25,342 bases of DNA, taken from NCBI GenBank assembly GCA_018713425.1, contig DVOT01000058.1:1-25342 (forward strand). The letters run 5' to 3'. A program made the translations under genes and the position numbers. A model generated the notes under the pieces. It had not been told where the DNA came from. It was given only the letters and a program-made list of their open reading frames with translations, and ran no database searches. Positions 14,276-21,896 of this stretch are shown here, in pieces (positions within the stretch are counted from its first letter, which is position 1; each line of letters starts with the position of its first letter). This DNA is from Alectryocaccomicrobium faecavium. GTDB taxonomy: Bacteria; Bacillota; Clostridia; Christensenellales; Aristaeellaceae.

Positions 14276-15308
14276 TTTCGCAGGCGGGCGCGGGGGCGGG
14301 CTGCTTTTGCGCATCGAACAACGAAGCCTCCAGCGCGTCCTTTTCCAGAATGCCCTCCGCCGCCTTGAGGGAATGGATGGCCACTTCCACCATGGAATCG
14401 TCCGGCTGCTTGGTGGTGATCTTTTGCATCATCAAGCCGGGCCACATCAGCGCGCGCACCAGGCGGTTGCGCGGCAGGCGCGCCAGGGTTTGCAGCACCT
14501 CATAGGACACGCCCGCCACCACGGGCAAAAGCGCCAGGCGGCTGCCCACACGGGCAAGCACGTTCGAACTGTTTGTGCCCAAGAACGTGAAGATGAGGAT
14601 GGAAATCAGGAACACGATCACCAGAAAGCTCGTGCCGCAGCGCGGATGCAGCGTGGGGAACTTCTGCGCGTTTTCCACGGTGAGCGGCAAATTGTTTTCA
14701 TAGCAATACACGGCTTTGTGCTCCGCGCCGTGGTACTGGAACACGCGCCGGATCTCCTTGAGCTGCGAAACCGCCAGGATATAGCCCAGGAACACGCAAA
14801 TGCGGATGAGGCCGCCCAGCAGGTTCACCACCAGGTCTTGCTCCGGCAAGGCCATTTTGATCAGCGTTTCCAGGCCGATGGGCAACACAAAGAACATGCC
14901 GATGGCCAGGATCACCGCCAGGATCACCGCGCAGAGCATCATCACGTCCTCAGGCTTCATGTGCAGGGCGGCGGCGACCTTCTTTTCGAATTTGCTGGGT
15001 TCTTCCGGCTCCTCGCCGAGCATTTCCGCCGAGTCCGTGAGGATTTTCACGCCCGTGTACAACATCACGCAGAAATTCACAATGCCCCGGATGATGGGGT
15101 AGCCGAGCCAGCGATGCTTTTCCGAAAGGCGGCGGTGCGGCTTGGTGCGCATGACGATTTTGCCGTCCTTTTGCCGCACGGATACCGCGATGCACTTGCT
15201 GCCCTGCATCATCACGCCTTCCATCACCGCCTGGCCGCCCACCGAGGAGCAGCGCCGGTACCAGTCGCCGGTGAACCAGTCTTTTAAGGCCTTCCAAACT
15301 TTATTCAT
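14265..15308 (-). CDS. yqhQ: DUF1385 (YqhQ-type) membrane protein
   Basis: A 347-residue membrane protein of unestablished biochemical function. The diagnostic motifs are GGQAVMEGVMM (24-34), HGAEHK (193-198) and HPRCGTSF (221-228). About four or five hydrophobic segments lie between residues 120 and 260, and a Pro/Ala-rich tail ends the protein. The ATG at 15308 is preferred over the upstream TTG at 15329 because that TTG lies within the GGGAGG ribosome binding sequence, which is itself a little distant (about 13 bases). The 3' end overlaps prmC. Proximity to rpmE and prfA is typical of Clostridia. Confidence 0.93.
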   Translation of the reverse strand: MNKVWKALKDWFTGDWYRRCSSVGGQAVMEGVMMQGSKCIAVSVRQKDGKIVMRTKPHRRLSEKHRWLGYPIIRGIVNFCVMLYTGVKILTDSAEMLGEEPEEPSKFEKKVAAALHMKPEDVMMLCAVILAVILAIGMFFVLPIGLETLIKMALPEQDLVVNLLGGLIRICVFLGYILAVSQLKEIRRVFQYHGAEHKAVYCYENNLPLTVENAQKFPTLHPRCGTSFLVIVFLISILIFTFLGTNSSNVLARVGSRLALLPVVAGVSYEVLQTLARLPRNRLVRALMWPGLMMQKITTKQPDDSMVEVAIHSLKAAEGILEKDALEASLFDAQKQPAPAPACENDA

Positions 15309-15365
15309 ACTGCGATATGATCCTCCCAAGCCCTTGCCGCCGCGCAGGGCGCAAAAGCCGAATAT

Positions 15366-15398
15366 GAAAAACAGACCGAGCGCGAACGTCCGATCTGC
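15366..15398 (-). terminator. Imperfect terminator between rpmE and yqhQ
   Basis: On the minus strand CAGATCGGACG (15397-15387) and CGCTCGGTCTG (15382-15372) form a stem with two G-U pairs and one mismatch around a TTCG loop, followed by five T. I see no separate promoter for yqhQ, so the hairpin probably lets a fraction of transcripts continue, giving more rpmE mRNA than downstream mRNA. Confidence 0.6.
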
Positions 15399-15444
15399 AT
15401 TTTCGTGATTTTGTCGCGCACAGAGCCATGCAACGCGAATCGCC

Positions 15445-15642
15445 TTACATGCCGTAGCGCTTCTTGAAACGGTCCACGCGACCGCCGGTATCGACCAGCT
15501 TCTGCTTGCCGGTATAGAACGGATGGCACTTCGAGCAAATATCGACGCGCAGTTCCTTTTTCACCGAACCGGTTTCGAACGTTTCACCGCAAACACAACG
15601 GACAATTGCCTTGCCGTAATCCGGATGAATCTTTTCCTTCAT
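15445..15642 (-). CDS. rpmE: Large ribosomal subunit protein bL31 (zinc-binding form)
   Basis: A 65-residue L31 of normal length. It keeps all four zinc ligands, a CVC pair and a CSKC pair (the C+ form), plus the family segments HPFYTGKQKLVDTGGRVDRFKKRYG. The ATG at 15642 follows GAGGTG by six bases and gives the standard MKEKIHPDYG start; the frame extends upstream to 15714 but has no family match there. The presence of the C+ paralogue implies that this copy depends on zinc. A zinc-independent copy, if any, lies elsewhere. Confidence 0.97.
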   Translation of the reverse strand: MKEKIHPDYGKAIVRCVCGETFETGSVKKELRVDICSKCHPFYTGKQKLVDTGGRVDRFKKRYGM

Positions 15643-15719
15643 GGGTTTCACCTCTCTTGCGCCGCCGAACTGTCCGCGCACGGTGCGGCACGGGCATTCA
15701 GCTTCATCATGCATTGTTT

Positions 15720-15748
15720 ATTATACCACGCCGCGGGGAGTTTTACAA
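15720..15748 (-). promoter_or_regulatory. Promoter of rpmE and probably the whole downstream operon
   Basis: On the minus strand TTGTAA (15748-15743) and TATAAT (15725-15720) are 17 bases apart, with a TGG extended -10. It lies between the preceding membrane-protein gene and rpmE. Confidence 0.75.
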
Positions 15749-15758
15749 TAGATTTTTA

Positions 15759-17135
15759 TCATTTTACATTCGCCGGCTCGCAAACGCCCAGGCGCGCGTG
15801 CAGCACGGCGGCCAGCGCGGATAGCGCCGCGGCGGGCAGCGCGCAATACGCCATGCCCAGGAGTGGATTCTCCCCGGAAAACACCATTTGCCGGGCCATA
15901 TAGCCCGCGTTTAGTTGATCCACGCGCATGATGTACAGCATGGGCAGGTAAAAATCGCCCCAGGCGTAGGCGGCCGTGACCAGCGCGCCCGCTAGGCAAA
16001 GCCAGGCGCGGTTTTGTTCCCTGGCGCTAAGCGCCATCACCACCAGCAGGGAGAACACGCGCGGTTCCAGCGGCGAAAGCAGGACGATGGGCCAGGGCGT
16101 ATTGATCCAGCCAAATATGCGCGCGAGCAAGTATTCCGCCATTTCGTTCCCGCCCAGCGAGAGCACCAGCGCGGCGGAGATGGCCAGCCACTTGCGCGAA
16201 GGCGCGCCCGTGAGCGCGAGCATCAGCACGCCGCCCGCCAGCCCCGCCAGCAACGGCATGATCATGCCCGTGCTGTTGAGCGGCAGCGCGCCTTCCAGGC
16301 CGCAGGCCAGCGCGATTGTCGCGATCAACAAAACAGAAAGCAGCGCGGCCGCGGGCAGGGCGCCGCGCGCTTCCAGGCGCGTGGGCCGCGCGGGAAGAAT
16401 CCGCGCAAACAGGGCCGCCAGCGGCAGGGCGAGCAGCAATTGCGCGCCGCTTGCCAGCGCTTGCGCCGCCGCCGCGCCGGAATAGTCCGTTTGGATTAGG
16501 CCGGTGCGGTAGGAATAGCTGATCAGCGCGTCCGACCAGGCGTAATTGAGGGGATTTTGCGCCAGCAGCAGGGTGGGCAAATCGGGGGAGAGCAGGCGCA
16601 TGGCCAGGAGCAGCCCGGCAAGCGCCACGCCCAGCAGCGCGTCCACCACGCCGCCATTTCGCAAGGCGGCGATCATCCCGCCCGTGAAGGCCGCAAAGCA
16701 GGCGCACGGCACGAGGCTGCGCAAAAAATAGGCGTAAGCATTGCCGGTTTCCGGCAGCAGCGCGGCAAAGAGCACCGCGGGCGCGAGCGCGGGCACGAGC
16801 AGCGCCGCGGAAACGCCCGCGCGCACGCCCCCGTGCGGAATGCACGCGATCAGCATGGCGAGCACACCGCCGCCCACCAGGGCAGCCGCCAGTTCGCAAA
16901 GCTTGAGCAGCGCGCCGTTGCCCATTAGCGCGAGAAACGTCTGTCCGCCCATCAGCGAAGAAAAGTTTGTGTATCCCGCCCATGGGCTGCCCGCCATGCC
17001 GTGCAGCGCTTGGTAATCCTTGAACGCCAACGTCGCGCCGAACAGCGCCACATACAACACGCCCAGCAGCACAAAAATCAGCAGGGCAAAAGAAAACCAA
17101 AATAGCGGCCATTGCCTGCGGTATCCGCCTTCCAT
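15759..17135 (-). CDS. Large membrane protein with an LplB-type sugar-permease N-terminus
   Basis: A 458-residue protein with about 12 hydrophobic helices. Residues 34-62 (ATLAFKDYQALHGMAGSPW followed by AGYTNFSSLM) closely match the start of LplB-type carbohydrate ABC permeases, which read FKDY...GSPWVG..NF after the first helix. The rest is divergent, unusually Ala/Leu-rich, and I find no clear EAA loop for contact with an ATPase. Near the C-terminus MLYIMRVDQLNAGYMARQMVF faintly recalls the partner permease YtcP, so a degenerate fusion of the two is one reading. No binding protein or ATPase gene is adjacent. The ATG follows GGAGGG by about seven bases. Transport function is doubtful. Confidence 0.6.
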   Translation of the reverse strand: MEGGYRRQWPLFWFSFALLIFVLLGVLYVALFGATLAFKDYQALHGMAGSPWAGYTNFSSLMGGQTFLALMGNGALLKLCELAAALVGGGVLAMLIACIPHGGVRAGVSAALLVPALAPAVLFAALLPETGNAYAYFLRSLVPCACFAAFTGGMIAALRNGGVVDALLGVALAGLLLAMRLLSPDLPTLLLAQNPLNYAWSDALISYSYRTGLIQTDYSGAAAAQALASGAQLLLALPLAALFARILPARPTRLEARGALPAAALLSVLLIATIALACGLEGALPLNSTGMIMPLLAGLAGGVLMLALTGAPSRKWLAISAALVLSLGGNEMAEYLLARIFGWINTPWPIVLLSPLEPRVFSLLVVMALSAREQNRAWLCLAGALVTAAYAWGDFYLPMLYIMRVDQLNAGYMARQMVFSGENPLLGMAYCALPAAALSALAAVLHARLGVCEPANVK

Positions 17136-17170
17136 GCGAGTCCCTCCATTCTGAGAAAGCTTTTGTCTAC

Positions 17171-17199
17171 ATTATACCACAACTGTGAAGCGCTGTACA
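17171..17199 (-). promoter_or_regulatory. Promoter of the permease-like gene
   Basis: On the minus strand TATAAT (17176-17171) has a TGG extended -10 and a weak -35 TGTACA (17199-17194) at 17 bases. Transcription starts close to the edge of repeat C. Confidence 0.65.
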
Positions 17200-17200
17200 G

Positions 17201-17557
17201 AGGCTGCTCCGCGCGCAGCGCGCGCTTCGTGCGCCCCTCAGTCGGCTTTGCTGATAGCGTAGTGTAACGCCCCCTCAGTCGGCTAACGCCGACAGCGTCC
17301 TCAGTTCGGCATAGTCAATCCGCGTCGTTCGCAAGCTCACTCGCGGCTTTCCTTGCCTCACTGGACTCATCGGCGGCGATTGCAGCCACTGGCTGCGCCG
17401 CCTCTTTCGTCCCCCTTACGCAGGGGAGCCTTTTGGATAGTGGCACAACCGTAGGGAGTAGCACTGGCCAAAAGCCTCCCTTTGGGACCAAAGGGAGGTG
17501 GCGCGGCGCAGCCGCGCCGGAGGGATTGACCAAAGGGGGCGCACGAAGGCCGCCGCC
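17201..17557. repeat. Dispersed intergenic repeat, copy C
   Basis: The left half is a minus-oriented P module duplicated at its edge: CCCCTCAGTCGG occurs at about 17235 and again at about 17272. The second copy is interrupted by a segment related to those in A and B, and closes with CCCCCTTACGCAGGGGAGCC and TTTTGG (about 17411-17436). The core GGCACAACCGTAGGGAGTAG is followed by GCCAAAAGCCTCCC, an AAAGGGAGG stem, a GGCGCGGCGCAGCCGCGCC hairpin and GGAGGGATTGACCAAAGG (to about 17538). This last part is the inverted form of the left end of copy A. The stretch from 17557 to 17688 shows nothing I can assign. Confidence 0.75.
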
Positions 17558-17688
17558 GTACACGCCGCCGGGGACGATTGATGCGCGAAAAGGCTTTGCC
17601 CTTCTCTCTGTTTTTTTTGATGGTCTGCACAACGGCGCGGCGCTGTAAAATTTTTTGGAGAAACTTACCTCGCGTTCGATTCTTTGGC

Positions 17689-17717
17689 TTGCAAACCGGC
17701 GTGCGTTCTTGTATAAT
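17689..17717 (+). promoter_or_regulatory. Promoter of the SLOG-domain gene
   Basis: TTGCAA (17689-17694) and TATAAT (17712-17717) are 17 bases apart, about 30 bases before the start codon. Confidence 0.75.
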
Positions 17718-17748
17718 ATAAACATTCGTTCGATTTGGAGGATGTGCT

Positions 17749-18285
17749 ATGCTCACTTGCGCCTTCACGGGCCACCGCCCCAGCAAGCTTTCGTATTTGC
17801 GGAACGCGGATCATCCGGATTATCGCCGCCTTTCGGGCATGCTGGGCGCCGTTTGCCTGGAGCTGTACGGCGAAGGTTTCACGCGCTTTCTTTCGGGCAT
17901 GGCTTTGGGCGTGGATATGTTGGCCGCGGAAGTGGTGCTGAAGATGCGCAAGGAGCACCCGGAAGTGTCGCTCACCTGCGTTTTGCCCTGCCGCGACCAG
18001 GCGAATCGTTGGCAGGAAGCCGATAGGCTGCGCCACCAGGATATCTTGCTACGGGCCGATGCGGTCGTTTGTCTGCAGGAAAGCTATTCCCGTTCCGTCA
18101 TGCTCGCGCGCGACCGCTATCTCGTGCAGCATAGCGACTGCCTTTTGGCCGTGTTCAACGGTAGCCCGGGCGGCACGAAATACACCGTGGATTATGCCCT
18201 GCGGGCGGGGCGGCGCGTGGTGCGCATCGACCCGCAAACGTTTGAGCGCACAGAGGATTTGGGCCAGCTCCGCCTGCCCCTTTGA
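17749..18285 (+). CDS. DUF1273/YpsA-family protein (SLOG superfamily Rossmann fold)
   Basis: A 178-residue protein with the DUF1273 pattern: FTGHRPSKL at 6-14, SGMALGVDMLAAE at 49-61, LPC..Q..RW at 79-88, and FNGSPGGTKYTVDYA near residue 140. SLOG proteins share a nucleotide- or ADP-ribose-binding Rossmann-like fold related to DprA and Lonely-guy enzymes. The Bacillus member YpsA has been linked to cell division and stress phenotypes, but no reaction is established. GGAGG (17737-17741) lies seven bases before the ATG. It has its own promoter and no clear terminator before the next gene, so some readthrough into the ATPase is possible. Confidence 0.88.
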   Translation: MLTCAFTGHRPSKLSYLRNADHPDYRRLSGMLGAVCLELYGEGFTRFLSGMALGVDMLAAEVVLKMRKEHPEVSLTCVLPCRDQANRWQEADRLRHQDILLRADAVVCLQESYSRSVMLARDRYLVQHSDCLLAVFNGSPGGTKYTVDYALRAGRRVVRIDPQTFERTEDLGQLRLPL

Positions 18286-18380
18286 GCGGCGGAGCGATCG
18301 AGGCGAGCGGCTGCTGTGCGGAGCGCATTGTGGTGAAGGACGAAAAAACCATCATTCAAAAAAAGAATTTGGGATTTTTG

Positions 18381-18410
18381 TTGACTACGCGCCAAACAAT
18401 CGAGTATAAT
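18381..18410 (+). promoter_or_regulatory. Promoter of the AAA_14-DUF4143 ATPase gene
   Basis: TTGACT (18381-18386) and TATAAT (18405-18410) are 18 bases apart in an AT-rich stretch, about 40 bases before the start codon. Confidence 0.7.
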
Positions 18411-18450
18411 AAAGTATGACTTTTGATTTATCGAGATTGGAGGCGCAACC

Positions 18451-19677
18451 ATGTATATTACGCGGCATTTGGAGGCGCAAGTACAAAGCGCATCGCGCTA
18501 TTATCCCGTGGTCATGGTGTGCGGACAGCGGCAAGTGGGCAAATCCACCATGCTCAACCACATCCGTGAAAACGGGCGCAGATACATTACCCTGGACGAC
18601 GGCAATGCGCGGCGTCTGGCAGAAGATGATCCCGCGCTTTTTTTCGAGACGTATGGTTCTCCACTGTTGATCGATGAATTTCAGCGCGTTCCCTCCATAC
18701 TGTTAACGATCAAGCGCATTGTGGATGAGAAAGCGCTCAAAGGCGAGGACAACAACGGAATGTTCTGGCTTACGGGCTCGCAAAAATTCAAGATGATGCA
18801 GAATGTGTCCGAATCGCTGGCAGGCCGCGTGGCGGTGTTCGACATGGCGGGCCTCTCTTCCGCTGAGATCGAAGAGCGCCCGGCCGCGCCTTTCCACCCG
18901 GATCTAGAAAGCCTGCGCGAGCGTGCGCGGTCATGCAAAATCAAGAACATCCATCAGATCTATGAGGAGATCTTTCGCGGCTGCATGCCCAAGCTGCGCG
19001 CCACAGACATCGACCGCGATCGCTTCTATATGGATTATATCAACACCTATCTGGAACGGGATGTGAAGGATTTGGGGCAGGTCGGGAAGATGAGCGAGTT
19101 CTATGATTTCCTCGTGTACATGGCGGCGCGCACCGGCCAGGAACTGCGGTATGACGACGTCTCCAATGCCATCGGCGTATCCGCGCCCACGGCCAAGGCG
19201 TGGATCTCCATTCTGGAACGGTCGGGCGTCATCTATTTGCTGCGTCCCTACCACAACAACATCAGCAAGCGACTGGTCAAGACGCCAAAGGTGTACTTCA
19301 TGGATACCGGGCTTGCCGCGTATCTGTGCCGGTGGCCCAATGCGGAAACGTTGGAGTATGGGGCAATGGACGGCGCATTCCTGGAGACCTACGCGGTAAC
19401 CGAAATCGTCAAGAGCTATTATAACGCAGGCAAGCCATGCGATCTGTTTTACTATCGGGACATCGACCGCAAGGAAATCGATCTGCTGATCGCGGAGGGA
19501 GACAAGCTCTATCCCATAGAGGTGAAGAAGGCGAAATCCCCTGCCAATCCAGACAGGAACTTCGGCGTTCTCAACCAGTTCAAGCGGGATGTGCAGCCGG
19601 GCGTTATTCTTTGTATGAGCGACGAGTTGATTCCCTACAACCGGGATGCATGGCTCTGCCCAATTTCCGCGCTGTAA
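18451..19677 (+). CDS. AAA_14-DUF4143 ATPase
   Basis: A 408-residue protein of the widespread ATPase family with an N-terminal AAA_14 domain and a C-terminal DUF4143 region. Walker A GQRQVGKST is at 25-33, Walker B LLIDEFQR at 72-79, and a sensor-like FWLTGSQKF follows. A winged-helix-like part (DVSNAIGVSAPTAKAWISIL) precedes a nuclease-fold-like segment, with Glu342, Asp344, Glu357 and Lys359 in KEIDLL...PIEVKK, which resembles a PD-(D/E)xK core. The family is patchily distributed and its role is unknown. GGAGG (18439-18443) lies seven bases before the ATG. The gene is intact, with less extreme GC than the neighbouring operons, which suggests later acquisition. Confidence 0.92.
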   Translation: MYITRHLEAQVQSASRYYPVVMVCGQRQVGKSTMLNHIRENGRRYITLDDGNARRLAEDDPALFFETYGSPLLIDEFQRVPSILLTIKRIVDEKALKGEDNNGMFWLTGSQKFKMMQNVSESLAGRVAVFDMAGLSSAEIEERPAAPFHPDLESLRERARSCKIKNIHQIYEEIFRGCMPKLRATDIDRDRFYMDYINTYLERDVKDLGQVGKMSEFYDFLVYMAARTGQELRYDDVSNAIGVSAPTAKAWISILERSGVIYLLRPYHNNISKRLVKTPKVYFMDTGLAAYLCRWPNAETLEYGAMDGAFLETYAVTEIVKSYYNAGKPCDLFYYRDIDRKEIDLLIAEGDKLYPIEVKKAKSPANPDRNFGVLNQFKRDVQPGVILCMSDELIPYNRDAWLCPISAL

Positions 19678-19680
19678 GCA

Positions 19681-19712
19681 GGTGGACGGGGGAATAACCT
19701 CCCCCGTCTACC
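19681..19712 (+). terminator. GC-rich hairpin just after the ATPase gene
   Basis: GGTGGACGGGGG (19681-19692) pairs with CCCCCGTCTACC (19701-19712) with one G-U pair and an eight-base loop, three bases after the stop codon. It lacks a T-run, so it may stabilise the 3' end rather than terminate. Confidence 0.4.
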
Positions 19713-19752
19713 TCAGAGTATTGACAAAGTAGCGGAAGAACAGGGCTTAAAT

Positions 19753-19789
19753 CAGAAATGACGGCGTGTACGTCATTTCTGGCATTTTT
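19753..19789 (+). terminator. Rho-independent terminator of the ATPase gene
   Basis: CAGAAATGACG (19753-19763) and CGTCATTTCTG (19771-19781) are perfect inverted copies around a seven-base loop, followed by GCATTTTTT. Confidence 0.7.
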
Positions 19790-19809
19790 TGCGAGGCTTG
19801 ACGGGAGAC

Positions 19810-19908
19810 TTTGACAGTGCAACTTCATACTGGTGTAGCACTTTCCAAAAGGCTCCCCTGTGTAAGGGGAGCTGCCGGCGCTAGCCGGCTGAGGGGTTGC
19901 TTTCGTGC
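19810..19908. repeat. Dispersed intergenic repeat, copy D (half element)
   Basis: It contains GACAGTGC, CTTCATACTGGTGTAGCACT, CCAAAAGGCTCCCC, an AAGGGGAGC stem, a GCCGGCGCTAGCCGGC hairpin and TGAGGGGTTGC, a near copy of the right half of A. Read on the minus strand, the GCTCCCC/GGGGAGC stem followed by CCTTTT could terminate the GT-C gene that ends at 19922. The preceding AGAGTATTGACAAAG (about 19715-19729) also has a near copy beside repeat B, at about 8107-8120. Confidence 0.75.
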
Positions 19909-19921
19909 CCCCTTTTGAGGC

Positions 19922-21805
19922 CTAATCTTCCGGCACGGCATAGATTTGAATGCCGCCGGAATCGTAGACCAACGTGAGATTTTGCGCGAACCAATCCACA
20001 TCCGCGCCGTAGCCGCGCTCCGTGGCGCCGATATACACATAATCGACGTCGTATTGCGCCAGAGCCTCGAAGCTGGGATTGGCGTACGTTTCCTGAATGT
20101 AGGCCGACCTTGCGGTAAATTCCTGCGCAAACCCGTGCCACCACAGATAGAGATCCGGCCCGCAGACCACGGTGCGGCCCGCCAGCACGGAAACGGGGTT
20201 GATGTGATCCGTGTCGGTGAGGAACACCGCGTCGCGCTCGGTATTTTCCTTCACGAATTCCGCGGCTTCCACGTCCTGCGGGGAAAAGAGCGCGTAGCGG
20301 CTGATGGCCTCGCGCGCCAGCGACATCGCGCCCGAGGTGAGCGTGAGCACCAGAAACACGGCGGCGAGCAGCGCCCGGCCGCGAATGCCCTTCAGGCGGT
20401 CGTAAATCGCCAGCAGGTATTGGGCCGCCAGCGGCAGCACGGCGATGTAGGCCACGTAGAAGAGCTTGATGTTGTCGTAGGAATTTTCCTGGAACTGCAC
20501 CAGCTCCGCCAGCGCGAACAGGATCAGCGCGCCCAGCGCCAGCGCCTTGCCGCGCCGCCCGGCGGACAGCGCCGCGGGCGCCAGCACGATGAACACCGGC
20601 CCCACGTTTTTGATCCAGAACCAGAAGTATTCGTCGATCAGCCCGCTGCCCGTGTTGTTCACCCAATTGAAGCGCAGGCGCGGATAGCCGCCGCCAAACG
20701 TCTGCGGGAACGACCAGAACAGCAGCTGCGGCAGCGCGAGCACGCAGGCGATCGCGCCATAGAGCACGAGATTCGCGACTGTATCGCGCTCCTTGCGGCA
20801 GGCATAATACGCCAGCGCGCCCAGGCTGATCGCGCCCAGCGCCAGGAAAGAGTGCGTGTGAATCATGGGCATGGCGCCCGCCCACACGCCCAGCGCGACG
20901 AACAGGCGGCGGTTGTTTGCCTTCAGCCCGCGCAGGAGCAAATACAGCGCGGGCAGCACGGTGAGCCAACCGGCCAGCAGCGTCCTTTGCGGCAGCAGCA
21001 AATCGACCACGCAGTTCACCCAGCGCACATTTTCCTGCGTGTAGTTGGCGGGCGCGTAATAATAGCCGAACAGCGCCTGCTGGAGCAGCGTGGAATCCTC
21101 AAAGACCTGATCAAACGTATACAAAAAGCCCAGGCCGCCGCCCAGGAACAGCAAGAGGAAGGCCAGTAGCACAGCGCCTTTGCGCCGGGTAAACTCCCAG
21201 GTGAAGAGGCAAAATCCCCAATACACCAAGGCCATCATCAGCGTGCCCGGCAGCGTGAACGAAAGCGCGAGATCGCAGCCCAACTGATACATGGAGGCCG
21301 AGAGCGCGTCCACCAAAAAGGGATAGCCCAGCATCACGCCCGGCAAAATCGTGTATTCCGGGGGAAAGCTCGCGCCATCCAGCCCCGTGGCGATGCCCAG
21401 GTGCAGGCACAAATCGCCATAGGTGGATTGGCCCACATAGAGCGTGCCATCCGCGCCGGGGCACAGCACGTGCGTATATTGCAAATACGCCGAAAACAGC
21501 GTGAGCGGGATCACCAGCGCGCAAATCAGCCGCGTGGGCGGCGCGGGCGAACCGGCGTCGCGCAGATTCGGCCTGCGCCACAGGCACAGCGCGGCGACGA
21601 GCGCCGCCACGCCCAGGCCGCAAAATTGCGCGGCGGGCGTGAAGCGCAGCGCGAACGCGAACAGCGCGGGCAGCCACATCATCAAAACGAGTCCCAGGCA
21701 CAGGCCCAGCCACGCGCGGACGGCGCGCGCGCAGCCCGCAAACAGGCTGCGCGCGATGGCTAGGCCGCACAGTTCAAACGCAATCAGGAGCAAAATTCCC
21801 AGCAT
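19922..21805 (-). CDS. Multi-spanning membrane protein, probable GT-C-type glycosyltransferase
   Basis: A 627-residue protein with about 12-14 hydrophobic helices and a soluble C-terminal domain of about 120 residues. An acidic loop motif YGDLCLHLGIATGL (Asp131, His135) follows the third or fourth helix, where GT-C enzymes carry catalytic acids. The C-terminal domain has VEAAEFVKENTERDAVFLT followed by DTDHINPVSVLAGRTVVCGP and LYLWWHGF. This pattern occurs in uncharacterised GT-C-like proteins with GRxxxxGxxxxLWxHG motifs. Such enzymes use lipid-phosphate sugars on the outer membrane face; donor and acceptor are unknown. AAAGGA precedes the ATG by about nine bases. It lies 91 bases downstream of the last M42 gene with no evident promoter, so it may be cotranscribed. 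Confidence 0.65.
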   Translation of the reverse strand: MLGILLLIAFELCGLAIARSLFAGCARAVRAWLGLCLGLVLMMWLPALFAFALRFTPAAQFCGLGVAALVAALCLWRRPNLRDAGSPAPPTRLICALVIPLTLFSAYLQYTHVLCPGADGTLYVGQSTYGDLCLHLGIATGLDGASFPPEYTILPGVMLGYPFLVDALSASMYQLGCDLALSFTLPGTLMMALVYWGFCLFTWEFTRRKGAVLLAFLLLFLGGGLGFLYTFDQVFEDSTLLQQALFGYYYAPANYTQENVRWVNCVVDLLLPQRTLLAGWLTVLPALYLLLRGLKANNRRLFVALGVWAGAMPMIHTHSFLALGAISLGALAYYACRKERDTVANLVLYGAIACVLALPQLLFWSFPQTFGGGYPRLRFNWVNNTGSGLIDEYFWFWIKNVGPVFIVLAPAALSAGRRGKALALGALILFALAELVQFQENSYDNIKLFYVAYIAVLPLAAQYLLAIYDRLKGIRGRALLAAVFLVLTLTSGAMSLAREAISRYALFSPQDVEAAEFVKENTERDAVFLTDTDHINPVSVLAGRTVVCGPDLYLWWHGFAQEFTARSAYIQETYANPSFEALAQYDVDYVYIGATERGYGADVDWFAQNLTLVYDSGGIQIYAVPED

Positions 21806-21896
21806 AGCAGGATCCTTTCCATACGATCCGCACGATCCGCGATTGGCCGCGCGGACAATTTTCCCTGCCCGTTCATTCAGGGGGATGGGAGCAGGC

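Noticed and set aside
13782..15287. Long plus-strand open frame opposite prmC and yqhQ
   Set aside because: Low-complexity Arg/His/Gln-rich translation and complete overlap with two conserved genes mark it as a shadow.
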